45,155 bases of DNA from Gallibacterium faecale (GTDB lineage: Bacteria > Pseudomonadota > Gammaproteobacteria > Enterobacterales > Pasteurellaceae), in the NCBI RefSeq assembly GCF_027920745.1, contig NZ_JAQIBB010000036.1:1-45155 (forward strand). The letters run 5' to 3'. The notes beneath the pieces were generated by a model that saw nothing but the letters and a program-made list of their open reading frames with translations, made no database searches and was not told the DNA's origin. A program made the translations under genes and the position numbers. Of this stretch, positions 15,605 through 22,887 are shown one piece after another (within the stretch, counting starts at the first letter, position 1; every line of letters begins with the position of its first letter).

Positions 15605-16504
15605 ATGCAGAAGAATTATTATCAACAACTCCTTATTTTTCATACTATTGCTAAAACCAGAAATATTTCTGCTGCTGCACGGCAGCTAGAACTTAGTGTT
15701 GCTGCGGTCAGTAAATCCTTGCAAACACTCGAACAACATCTCGGTTTACCGCTTATTCAACGTACAACACGCAAATTAACACTAACCGAAGCTGGTGAAA
15801 AATTAGTACAGCAAACCACGCTGGCAGTGAAACAGATTGAACATAGCTTAACGGACATCCAGTCTTGGGCAAATCCACCAGCAGGCTTAGTTAGAATCAC
15901 CTTACCGCAATTAGCCTTTTATTTAGTATTACAGCCGAATTACGCTGAGTTTTGCCAACAATATCCACAAATTCAATTAGAACTTTCAATTGATAATGCA
16001 ACCGTTGATATTGTTGAACAACACTTTGATTTTGGTATTCGTTTTGGGCACAGTATTGAAGATGGAATGATCGCACATCAATTAACTACGCCAATGCAAG
16101 AAGGTTTATTTGTTTCTAAACAATATGCTCTACAATATGGTATTCCTCAAACACCTACTGAACTATCGCACCATCAATTAATTGGACATCGCTTTATCAC
16201 TCATAATCGTTTAAATCCGTTAACTCTTAACCTTAATGGGATCGAAAAACAGTTCGAGGTTAAGCAACAATTAATTTTAAATGATACAGAAATGGTAGTT
16301 GATGCGGTGCTGCAAGGTTTTGGCATCGGTCGAATTTTTGATCTACGTTATCAACAATTAGACTTAAAAGATCAGCTTATTCCTGTGTTGCAGCCTTATT
16401 GGCGGCAATTCCCTGCTCTCTATCTATATTATTTTCCTCGTCAGCAACAACTCAAGCGAGCTAAAGCGATTATTGATTTTTTGTTAGCACACAGAACAAT
16501 TTAA
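15605..16504 (+). CDS. LysR-family transcriptional regulator
   Basis: 299 residues. Winged helix-turn-helix at about 18-60 (KTRNISAAARQLELSVAAVSKSLQTLE…LIQRTTRKLTLTEAG) followed by a LysR substrate-binding domain with 'FDFGIRFG' near 130 and 'GFGIGRI' near 245. The C-terminal half resembles the CrgA/YafC/DsdC-like group. It is divergent from the NAD(P)-binding gene and probably regulates it and itself. The inducer is unknown. Confidence 0.9.
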   Translation: MQKNYYQQLLIFHTIAKTRNISAAARQLELSVAAVSKSLQTLEQHLGLPLIQRTTRKLTLTEAGEKLVQQTTLAVKQIEHSLTDIQSWANPPAGLVRITLPQLAFYLVLQPNYAEFCQQYPQIQLELSIDNATVDIVEQHFDFGIRFGHSIEDGMIAHQLTTPMQEGLFVSKQYALQYGIPQTPTELSHHQLIGHRFITHNRLNPLTLNLNGIEKQFEVKQQLILNDTEMVVDAVLQGFGIGRIFDLRYQQLDLKDQLIPVLQPYWRQFPALYLYYFPRQQQLKRAKAIIDFLLAHRTI

Positions 16505-16518
16505 AACTTAAGTTGTTT

Positions 16519-16554
16519 TTTATTTTATATAGACTATAATCTATATAAAATAAA
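16519..16554. promoter_or_regulatory. 14-bp-arm palindrome: operator of the Gp49-like/XRE pair
   Basis: 16519-16532 and 16541-16554 are exact reverse complements (TTTATTTTATATAG…) around ACTATAAT, a -10-like centre. It ends 12 nt before the toxin ATG, with GAAGGA between. It could be the binding site of the XRE antitoxin. Confidence 0.65.
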
Positions 16555-16566
16555 GAAGGACAAATA

Positions 16567-16929
16567 ATGCAACAAGAATGGAATATTCTATTACAACAAC
16601 CCGTATTAGACTGGTTAAAAACACTAGAACAAGATGATTTATTAAGAGTCTATGCAGCCTTAGAATTATTGTCAACGGAGGGGCCTCAACTTGGACGTCC
16701 TTACGTAGATACATTACAAGGTTCTAAATATGTGAATTTAAAAGAATTAAGGGTACAGTCTAAATTATCTGTATTTCGTCTGTTCTTTATTTTTGATCCC
16801 ATCCGCCAGGCAATCATATTATGTGGTGGAAATAAAAAAGGTAAAAAACAACAACTGTTTTACAAGCAGATGATTACACTTGCAGAAAAAACTTATGATG
16901 AGTATCTTTCTCAATTTGCACAGGAGTAA
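16567..16929 (+). CDS. RelE/HigB-type toxin, Gp49-like
   Basis: 120 residues. The pattern 'WL..L..DDLLRVYAALELLSTEGPQLGRPYVDTLQGSKYVNLKELR' followed by 'FRLFFIFDP.RQAIILCGGNKKGK….FY..MI..A…YDEYL' is that of the phage-derived Gp49-like (DUF891) toxins. These are RelE/HigB relatives that cut translated mRNA. Ribosome site GAAGGA at 16555-16560. The antitoxin begins 4 nt after the stop. Functional assignment is by family; catalysis is not proven. Confidence 0.85.
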   Translation: MQQEWNILLQQPVLDWLKTLEQDDLLRVYAALELLSTEGPQLGRPYVDTLQGSKYVNLKELRVQSKLSVFRLFFIFDPIRQAIILCGGNKKGKKQQLFYKQMITLAEKTYDEYLSQFAQE

Positions 16930-16933
16930 GACT

Positions 16934-17236
16934 ATGAGCGTACAATTTAAAGATCTTATGGCTGAATTGCCAATAGAGCAGCAAAATAAAGTTAAATTAA
17001 TGGCTGATGAAATGAGAATGGAATTACAGCTTCAACGTATTCGCGAGGAATTAGAAATATCACAACAACAAATTGCAGCAGCTTTAAATATTAAGCAACC
17101 TTCTGTCGCGGCTTTAGAAAAACGAGGAAATGAAATCCGCCTTTCATCAATAAAACGTTATGTAGAAGCAATGGGTGGTGTTTTAAATTTATCAGTTGAA
17201 TTACCGACAGGAAAAACCGTAACTTTTCATCTATAA
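16934..17236 (+). CDS. XRE-family antitoxin
   Basis: 100 residues from ATG 16934, chosen because AGGAG at 16922-16926 fits it; an upstream ATG inside the toxin gene gives an unlikely N-terminus. The helix-turn-helix is at about 38-62 (LEISQQQIAAALNIKQPSVAALEKRG). The C-terminus (SSIKRYVEAMGGVLNLSVELPTG) is the usual HigA2-type ending. It likely represses via the 14-bp palindrome upstream of the toxin. Confidence 0.88.
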   Translation: MSVQFKDLMAELPIEQQNKVKLMADEMRMELQLQRIREELEISQQQIAAALNIKQPSVAALEKRGNEIRLSSIKRYVEAMGGVLNLSVELPTGKTVTFHL

Positions 17237-17347
17237 ATATATAGCAGCCCAATTTAAATTGAGCCGATATTTTCCCTCTTACAAAAAGCGGGGCATAGTA
17301 GACAAAAAGGTTGGTATTTTGCTGAACTATGCCTTTTATTATTTTTT

Positions 17348-17832
17348 GGCTGTACTAGATAATTAGCTCAAACTTCACTTAACCAATTGTTTTAAAATGG
17401 AAATTTAAGACTTTATATTACTGTTTTTAAAACGCCACTCACATTCCTTCAAATACAGTTCAAAACACTAACTTGCATAAATGACGTTTTGCTTGATTCC
17501 AAAAACTCTCAATTTCGTTTATATGGTTATGATTTTCAGCAAAATGCATACTATGATTGATTCAAAAATGGCTAAATTCACTCACATCAAGTACATCATA
17601 ACTACGGTGAGTATCAGTGTAAGGCTATCAGACTTAACTTTCTCGTAGATTATTGACAATAACGTCGCTCTAATTGAGCATTAGGCAAAATAACACTATA
17701 AACCTTATCATTTCACCTGAGAAGTCCAAATAGCTCAATAAGTTTATTTTGTTTATGCTGACTTAGGCGATTTTTTCTCATGGGCTCATTCTAACCTAAA
17801 TCGAGTTTTTAGTTATTATCTAGTATAGTCCC
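17348..17832 (-). mobile_element. Deleted IS1016-type (IS1595 family) insertion sequence
   Basis: Terminal inverted repeats are visible: GGCTGTACTAGATAATTAG from 17348 and, on the other strand, GGGACTATACTAGATAATAAC from 17832. The element is about 485 bp instead of the ~700 bp or more of intact IS1016-like elements, and its transposase is broken. I see no clear target duplication. It sits between two toxin-antitoxin operons. Confidence 0.75.
17383..17781 (-). pseudogene. IS1016-type transposase, decayed
   Basis: The minus strand starts MRKNRLSQHKQNKLIELF, the usual IS1016 transposase N-terminus, then jumps by deletion to the KVYSVILPNAQ segment. It continues with stops and frameshifts through …YDVLDVSEFSHF- and NHNHIN.IE.FWNQAKRHL-like pieces to ELYLKECEWRFK and ISILKQLVK. 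The helix-turn-helix and first DDE acidic residue regions are missing. It is non-functional and could only move with a helper transposase. Confidence 0.75.
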
Positions 17833-17846
17833 TAAAATAATATACT

Positions 17847-18365
17847 TTATCTCGCTGATTCTTCTTGTTCTAATTGCTTTCTTATTTTTTCCAAAGGAAA
17901 GAACAATTTATTGGGTTCATGAATAAAAGGTATAAATCCAAATGTCTGATAAAATGCTTTTGCATTTTGATCTTTTGCATCAACAATAAGTGCATAAGCG
18001 GCAATTTCTGAACGGATAATACGCTTCAATGCATTACCTAATAAAGCTTTTCCTAAGCCAGATCCTTTTACTTGATTATCAATCGCTAAACGTCCAAGTA
18101 AAACAGCAGGAACACTAGGATAACGGGGTAATTTTTTCTTTAAATAATTAGGTAGTTCTATCAGAGGTATACTAGTTGAGGCTAATGTGTAATACCCTAA
18201 AATAGTCTGGTTTTCATCAATTATCGTAAAGCAAGAAGCAATACACCTTTTTATATCTTGAGAAACCTGTTGTTGTAGATAATTATTTAATGGAGTAGAA
18301 CCACAATCAAATTTATTACGATTCAATACCTTACTGAACGTCACAATTTTTAGTTTAGGCAACAC
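17847..18365 (-). CDS. TacT/AtaT-like GNAT toxin
   Basis: 172 residues. GNAT fold with acetyl-CoA motif 'LLGRLAIDNQVKGSGLGKALL' (Q-x-x-G-x-G at about 97-102) and 'DAKDQNAKAFYQTFGFIPF'. The opening 'FDCGSTPLNNYLQQQ' is typical of TacT/AtaT/KacT toxins. They acetylate the amino acid on charged tRNA and stop translation. The start is GTG at 18365 with GGAGG 5 nt upstream; it overlaps the antitoxin stop by 1 nt (TAGTG). Which tRNA is attacked cannot be told. Confidence 0.9.
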   Translation of the reverse strand: MLPKLKIVTFSKVLNRNKFDCGSTPLNNYLQQQVSQDIKRCIASCFTIIDENQTILGYYTLASTSIPLIELPNYLKKKLPRYPSVPAVLLGRLAIDNQVKGSGLGKALLGNALKRIIRSEIAAYALIVDAKDQNAKAFYQTFGFIPFIHEPNKLFFPLEKIRKQLEQEESAR

Positions 18366-18637
18366 TAATCCTCCAACAACTCTGAACTTAAGCGTAAAGC
18401 CTCTTTCATTTTCTGATTTGGTTCTGGTGGAGAAATTAACGCTTCTGCAAACTTTTGCTGATCAGTAATAGAAAGATGAATTAATTCATTTTTCTCTACG
18501 GTTTCTTTAGCCGCCAATAATGCGGCATTAATTACAAAATCACTTAAACTACGCCCTTCGAGGCTTGCTGCTCGTTTTAATAAACGCTGTACATCTTCGC
18601 TAATTCTTGCTTCAAATCTTGCTGTTGCTGCCATCAT
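18365..18637 (-). CDS. DUF1778 ribbon-helix-helix antitoxin (TacA-like)
   Basis: 90 residues. The N-terminal ribbon-helix-helix is 'ATARFEARISEDVQRLLKRAASLEGRSLSDFVINAAL' (3-39). The C-terminal tail 'KFAEALISPPEPNQKMKEAL' is the usual toxin-binding part of DUF1778 antitoxins. It precedes and overlaps the GNAT toxin gene by 1 nt. The direct repeats at 18663-18683 are the likely operator. The first of two adjacent ATGs is used. Confidence 0.9.
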   Translation of the reverse strand: MMAATARFEARISEDVQRLLKRAASLEGRSLSDFVINAALLAAKETVEKNELIHLSITDQQKFAEALISPPEPNQKMKEALRLSSELLED

Positions 18638-18662
18638 ATGCTCCTATCTATTTTTCTAGAAT

Positions 18663-18683
18663 ATTGTACGGCGATTGTACGGC
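18663..18683. promoter_or_regulatory. Tandem ATTGTACGGC repeats: tacAT operator
   Basis: ATTGTACGGC occurs at 18663-18672 and 18674-18683, an 11-nt period (about one helical turn). They lie 26-46 nt upstream of the antitoxin start. Ribbon-helix-helix repressors often bind such phased repeats. Confidence 0.6.
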
Positions 18684-18734
18684 AATTTCAACTATTTATA
18701 CCATTTAATATTATTTCTCCTTTATTTTAGCCAT

Positions 18735-18768
18735 AAAAAAACACCTCAGCAGAACTGAGGTGTTTTTT
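18735..18768. terminator. Bidirectional terminator between porin and tacAT
   Basis: 10-bp perfect stem AACACCTCAG (18740-18749) / CTGAGGTGTT (18755-18764), 5-nt loop, A-run and T-run outside. On the minus strand it terminates the porin gene. Confidence 0.92.
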
Positions 18769-18790
18769 AATGATTAACTAAATCGTGAGA

Positions 18791-19816
18791 TTAGAAATAA
18801 ACGCGGAAACCTACGCCAACTTTGTTATCTCTATCTTTATCACCAGCTTTGTGTTTCTTCAATTGAGTTGTGCCACCTTCTAAGTACGCTACTACTGATT
18901 TAGTAAACCAGTAATCTGTACCTAAGATAAATGTATTACGTTTTACATAATCATCTGCAGCAAGACTTGCTTTACCATTAATATATTCACCATAAATAGA
19001 AGCATTCTCTAAATAGCTATATTTAACACCAACTTCAAGTTCTCTAACTTTACCTGCATCTGTTACGCCATAAGTATCATTTGTGATGCTATATGAATCA
19101 TCACTATGTTTCTTTTGTGAATAGTCAACACCAATAGCAAATGGACCTGATACTAGTTCAGCACCTACTAAGAATGCATTTTCTTTAACATATTCTGTTG
19201 TATAAGATTTTTTCAATTGAGAAAAACCAGCTTCTACGTTAAGTTTAGTATCTGCTGCTAATGCTACAGTATAGAATGCTGATACACCAAATCCTGAATC
19301 AAAATTATGAACAGCTTTATCTTTTTGACCAAAGAGGTAATCTAAACCAAAGCTAAAACCACCAAAATCTGCACTACGGAATTTAACAACTTTAGCACCA
19401 TCAGTCGCAGTTTGATTAATACCACCTAAATCATAAGTATAATCTGATACACCTACATCATCTAAGTTAGTTAATTGGCGACCAAAAGTTAATGTACCTA
19501 CACCATCTTTTGCGAAACCAGCATATAAACGTTTAACAGTGATATTTGTGTGTTCATCTGATGTATCAAAGTTGCTAAGGCGAGTTTCTAAATAGCCTAA
19601 TGCACTATAGCCATCACCTAAATCATGACTTGCCTTAAAGTGAAAACGTGACCCGTCATTTTTAAGATCAACTCGTTCACCTTTATCTTTAGATAGAAGT
19701 AAACGAATAGAACCACCAATATCTACTTTAGTACCATCTTGGTTATAAACTTCTGCTGCATTTGCAGAAGTTGCTGCTAATGCTGCTACTGCTACTGCGA
19801 CTAATGTTTTTTTCAT
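18791..19816 (-). CDS. General porin, OmpP2-like
   Basis: 341 residues from ATG 19816 (AGAGGTG upstream; a GTG 3 codons earlier overlaps it). Signal peptide MKKTLVAVAVAALAATSANA, mature start AEVYNQDGTKVDIGGSIR. It is rich in alternating beta strands ending in the outer-membrane signature FRVYF with terminal Phe, as expected for a 16-strand trimeric porin. 'DLGDGYSALGYLETR' and 'LTFGRQLTNLDDVGVSDYTYDLGG' (constriction loop 3 region) match Haemophilus/Pasteurella P2/OmpH porins. It allows diffusion of small solutes. Strong promoter at 19922-19949. Confidence 0.92.
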   Translation of the reverse strand: MKKTLVAVAVAALAATSANAAEVYNQDGTKVDIGGSIRLLLSKDKGERVDLKNDGSRFHFKASHDLGDGYSALGYLETRLSNFDTSDEHTNITVKRLYAGFAKDGVGTLTFGRQLTNLDDVGVSDYTYDLGGINQTATDGAKVVKFRSADFGGFSFGLDYLFGQKDKAVHNFDSGFGVSAFYTVALAADTKLNVEAGFSQLKKSYTTEYVKENAFLVGAELVSGPFAIGVDYSQKKHSDDSYSITNDTYGVTDAGKVRELEVGVKYSYLENASIYGEYINGKASLAADDYVKRNTFILGTDYWFTKSVVAYLEGGTTQLKKHKAGDKDRDNKVGVGFRVYF

Positions 19817-19921
19817 AATTGACACCTCTGTGTTAAGTGATGTTATTTAACAGTAAGCCATTAAATAACTGGATTGTGCTGAATAATACAAATTACTCAG
19901 CGATTACTCATTTCGAGGTGA

Positions 19922-19949
19922 ATAGTACAGACTTTCCAAATTCTGTCAA
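19922..19949 (-). promoter_or_regulatory. Porin promoter
   Basis: Minus strand: -35 TTGACA (19944-19949, perfect) and -10 TACTAT (19922-19927) with 16-nt spacing. It would give a ~100-nt leader before the porin ATG. Confidence 0.65.
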
Positions 19950-20167
19950 TTTTTTACCAGTCTTACGGAACTTTTTAAAAAATCATTTAATTTCAATAGG
20001 TTGAGAAAAACTCCATTATTTACCTTTATTTGAATGATAATATCAAAAAAAGTAACGTTTGTTATTATATATTTTAACTATATGATTTATATAATTTTAT
20101 TTTAATAAACCACTACTTTTATCGTAAAAACTAAAAGTTCAAAAAATTTTTGATCAATTTTAAATTT

Positions 20168-20183
20168 TGTGAACCATATCACA
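20168..20183. promoter_or_regulatory. CRP-type site, perfect half-sites
   Basis: TGTGA-ACCATA-TCACA matches the CRP core in all ten specified positions. It lies about 350 nt upstream of the porin start. Confidence 0.6.
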
Positions 20184-20266
20184 ATAAAAAAATATCAAAG
20201 CCTGTTTTTTAACCAATTTATTACCTTAATCTCACTTTTTCATCACTTTCTGTATCGAGGTGAATT

Positions 20267-20282
20267 TGTGATCTAACTCACT
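20267..20282. promoter_or_regulatory. Second CRP-like site
   Basis: TGTGA-TCTAAC-TCACT matches nine of ten core positions. It is about 100 bp from the first site. Confidence 0.45.
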
Positions 20283-20539
20283 TTTTTAAATTCACCAGCT
20301 CATTTTTTAGCAACATATTTCTAAATTAGAATTGTTCTTATCTTAATCAAAATGACTATTTATTCAGCTATTTTGAATGAACAATCATTCATTGAATTTT
20401 GCTTTATTTTTTATAAATACCAATTCCCATCTAAAGCTAAAACATCACAAAACAGATAGGATTTTTGTACTATGAATGAATTAAAATATCAAAACACTTC
20501 TATTGTCCAAGATGGTTTTAAGCTCAATAAATAATTATC

Positions 20540-20577
20540 TTTTAAAAACAAAAAACCACGCTATTGCTAGCGTGGTT
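20540..20577 (-). terminator. Intrinsic terminator after the MliC-like gene
   Basis: 10-bp stem AACCACGCTA (20554-20563) / TAGCGTGGTT (20568-20577), loop TTGC; on the minus strand it is followed by TTTTTGTTTTT. Confidence 0.85.
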
Positions 20578-20621
20578 AATTAATTAGAAACGTATTAATA
20601 AGTTAAGAAAAAACCACTTTA

Positions 20622-21327
20622 CTACTTGGTTACTACACAGTTTTGCAGCAACACTTGATCTTCTGTCGCAGTTTTACCACGTTTTAACCAAGAGTTAATT
20701 TTGCTGTGTTGCCAATCTTGTGCCTGAATCACATCAACACTTAATAGATGAGCTTGATTACTAAATACGAGGGTGTTATTTTCGCTTAGCTTGCGATCTT
20801 GTTTTAATAACTGTTCTTTACCTTGCCAAGTCACTTTTGCTTGATCATTTTGATAAGCAACCACTAAAGTTTTCCCATTATCACAACGATAAGTTAAGCG
20901 ACCTGTTGTAGCGGTTGATTGTGCGTTTTGCTCTGTAATAGATAACTTCACATTATAGAAATGTTGTTTATTCGGCTGTTTCCGCGCATCATTTCTTGTT
21001 TGATAAACTGTTAAGATATATTTCCCTGAATAAGGCAGTAACTGTTGGCTAGCGCTTAAATCCACTTGTTTAGATTTATTCGCATATGCTAATGCAAATT
21101 GAATTTGAGGATCTTTATCTAAAGTTTCTAATTGTTGCTATCTGTCCTTTTTTTGCATAGAAAGTATAGCGATCAACATCACTCCCTTTAATTGTACCGT
21201 TTAATTCAGCAGCAGTTTCTCCTTTTGGAAATTGTACTGAAAAATCATTTGATGCTGCCATTACATTGAATGCACCAGTTTGTAAGCAAGCTGCTAGAAA
21301 TAGTATGGAAAGTATTTTTAATTTCAT
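20622..21327 (-). pseudogene. PPC-like plus MliC lysozyme-inhibitor-like protein, frameshifted
   Basis: The gene starts at 21327 with a signal peptide (MKLKILSILFLAACLQTG…MAA; LAAC could also be a lipobox). It runs in frame to …KKGQIAT, then hits a stop at about 21113. Removing one base near 21131-21140 joins it to QLETLDKDPQIQFALAYANK and on to the stop at 20622, about 234 residues in all. Residues 25-115 resemble a pre-peptidase C-terminal (PPC) beta-sandwich ('DVDRYTFYAKKGQ', 'SGKYILTVYQT'). Residues 145-234 resemble MliC ('YRCDNGKTLVVAYQND…TW…' with a final Cys). MliC proteins block host C-type lysozyme. The lesion is a single base and not in a long homopolymer; an assembly error is possible. 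Confidence 0.65.
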
Positions 21328-21356
21328 TCTTCTCTCTCCTCACTCCCTTTATATAG

Positions 21357-21390
21357 TAAAAAAGGATAGGGTTTTGAACCACTATCCTTT
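21357..21390 (-). terminator. Terminator of infC-rpmI-rplT
   Basis: Minus strand: AAAGGATAG / CTATCCTTT stem (21361-21390) with inner GGTT/AACC pairing, followed by a T-run (21357-21363). 31 nt after rplT. Confidence 0.8.
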
Positions 21391-21421
21391 CTCACGAACT
21401 AAATTAAAATAATTTGGTTGA

Positions 21422-21775
21422 TTAAAGTGCTGATTTTGCTTTTTCAACTAAAGCGGTAAATGCTACTTTATCAAACACTGCGATATCTGCAAGGATCTTA
21501 CGATCGATTTCAACAGATGCTTTTTTCAAGCCTGCGATGAAACGGCTGTAAGATAAACCATTTTGACGAGCCGCTGCGTTAATACGTGCAATCCATAATT
21601 GACGGAATTGACGTTTACGTTGACGACGGTCACGATAAGCATATTGACCAGCTTTAATCACTGCTTGGAAAGCAACACGATATACACGAGAACGTGCACC
21701 ATAATAACCTTTAGCTGCCTTAAGAACTTTCTTATGACGAGCTCTTGCAATTACACCACGTTTTACACGGGCCAT
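21422..21775 (-). CDS. rplT: 50S ribosomal protein L20
   Basis: 117 residues, exactly the family length. Starts MARVKRGVIARARHKKVL, with the usual 'AKGYYGARSRVYRVA' and 'YAYRDRRQRKRQFR' basic helices. It binds 23S rRNA early in 50S assembly. L20 also represses its own operon by binding the rpmI leader in E. coli. AAGGAG precedes the ATG. Third gene of infC-rpmI-rplT. Confidence 0.98.
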   Translation of the reverse strand: MARVKRGVIARARHKKVLKAAKGYYGARSRVYRVAFQAVIKAGQYAYRDRRQRKRQFRQLWIARINAAARQNGLSYSRFIAGLKKASVEIDRKILADIAVFDKVAFTALVEKAKSAL

Positions 21776-21834
21776 AGGAATCTCCTTTGTCTATTTGTAC
21801 TTAAAAAATAACGAAACGTTCGCAAAACCGTGGG

Positions 21835-22032
21835 TTATGCGTATGGTAAACAAGCTACGACTAAAACTTGGTCTGCTTTCGCAACCATTGATTTATGACG
21901 TAAATGACGTTTACGTTTAGTTGATTTCTTAGTCAAAATATGACGAAGATGAGATTGTTTACGTTTAAAACCGCCAGTTCCAGTTTTTTTGAAACGTTTA
22001 GCAGCACCACGTACTGTTTTAATTTTAGGCAT
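21835..22032 (-). CDS. rpmI: 50S ribosomal protein L35
   Basis: 65 residues from ATG 22032 (MPKIKTVRGAAKRFKKT), the normal length; CGGAG lies 8 nt upstream. The in-frame upstream ATG at 22068 adds 12 unlikely residues. Very basic, with the 'HLRHILTKKSTKRKRHLR' segment of L35. It lies between infC and rplT. Confidence 0.97.
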   Translation of the reverse strand: MPKIKTVRGAAKRFKKTGTGGFKRKQSHLRHILTKKSTKRKRHLRHKSMVAKADQVLVVACLPYA

Positions 22033-22080
22033 GAGTTTAACTCCGCATTGTTTATTATTAATCACCAATAATTAGGCGAA

Positions 22081-22108
22081 TAAAAAGTAACGATGAAGCC
22101 ACCGTTAC
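22081..22108 (-). promoter_or_regulatory. Hairpin between infC and rpmI (attenuator-like)
   Basis: Minus strand: GTAACG / CGTTAC stem (22087-22108) followed by TTTTTATTC. It lies in the 102-nt infC-rpmI gap, where translational control by L20 and partial termination occur in other bacteria. The stem is only 6 bp. Confidence 0.4.
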
Positions 22109-22134
22109 CATTATTACTTGAGTTGCACTAATTA

Positions 22135-22677
22135 TTATTTCTTTTTCGGGGCAAGTACCATCACCATTTGGCGACCTTCAATCTTAGATGGTTCAGATTC
22201 AACAACTGCTAAATCTGCTAAATCTGTTTTAATCCGCTCTAACATTTCAGTTCCAATTTGTTGATGGGCTAATTCACGACCACGGAAACGTAGTGTGATT
22301 TTGGTTTTATCCCCGTCTTCTAAGAAGCGAATCAGGCTGCGTAGTTTTACCTGATAATCGCCTTCATCAGTTCCTGGACGGAACTTAATCTCTTTAACTT
22401 GAACAACTTTTTGTTTTTTCTTCTGCTCTTTTGCAGTTTTGCTCTTTTCATAGAGGAACTTACCGTAATTCATAATGCGGCACACTGGAGGCTCTGCATT
22501 AGGGCTTATTTCAACTAGATCGAGTTCGGCTTGTTCCGCCATTTCCAACGCTTGTTGGATAGATACGATACCCGCTTGTTCACCATCTTGGTTAATTAAG
22601 CGGACTTCTTTCACACGAATTTCATCATTAATACGATTCGGGCGATTAGTTGCTGGGGCTTTTTTTACGGTTTTAAT
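22135..22677 (-). CDS. infC: Translation initiation factor IF-3 (ATT start)
   Basis: 180 residues. IF-3 binds the 30S subunit, prevents premature 50S joining and checks the start codon. The N-terminus PNRINDEIRVKEVRLINQDG needs sequence upstream of the first ATG; the conserved start is ATT at 22677 (then Lys-Thr-Val-Lys-Lys), with AGAGGAA just upstream. The rare ATT start lets IF-3 repress its own translation, as in E. coli and H. influenzae. The interdomain linker is 'KSKTAKEQKKKQKVVQVKEIKFRP'. Ends VLAPKKK. First gene of infC-rpmI-rplT. Confidence 0.96.
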   Translation of the reverse strand: MKTVKKAPATNRPNRINDEIRVKEVRLINQDGEQAGIVSIQQALEMAEQAELDLVEISPNAEPPVCRIMNYGKFLYEKSKTAKEQKKKQKVVQVKEIKFRPGTDEGDYQVKLRSLIRFLEDGDKTKITLRFRGRELAHQQIGTEMLERIKTDLADLAVVESEPSKIEGRQMVMVLAPKKK

Positions 22678-22887
22678 AGTCTTATTCCTCTAATAATTTC
22701 ACTTACTACTGTACTGCTTTTAATTAAGCAGAAAATCAAATGTTGTTCACCAATCCTTTTCTTTGGCAAAAAACGTGCAAATTCTATAAGATTTCTTATA
22801 GCGATGCAATAAGAACTCTTGTTTGTCCGCATTTTTCCTACTTCTGATTAGATTTAATACACTCGTTATTTATCACTCAGCAAAGAT

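Larger units (their letters stand above)
17237..17847. other. Gene-free interval with long-loop hairpin and IS remnant
   Basis: GGCATAGT (17292-17299) and ACTATGCC (17326-17333) form an 8-bp dyad with a 26-nt loop, followed by TTTTATT; it may be a weak terminator for the toxin-antitoxin operon. The remainder is the decayed IS described separately. Confidence 0.5.
19817..20550. other. 730-bp AT-rich region upstream of the porin
   Basis: No coding sequence of note. It holds the porin promoter, two CRP-type palindromes (20168-20183, 20267-20282) and two copies of TCGAGGTGAAT (at about 19913 and 20255). The length is unusual among the compact neighbours. A small RNA or a distant regulatory region is possible; I cannot show either. 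Confidence 0.5.

Noticed and set aside
17292..17333. Dyad GGCATAGT…ACTATGCC as a riboswitch or sRNA
   Set aside because: Only 8 bp with a 26-nt loop and no further structure; a weak terminator is enough to explain it.
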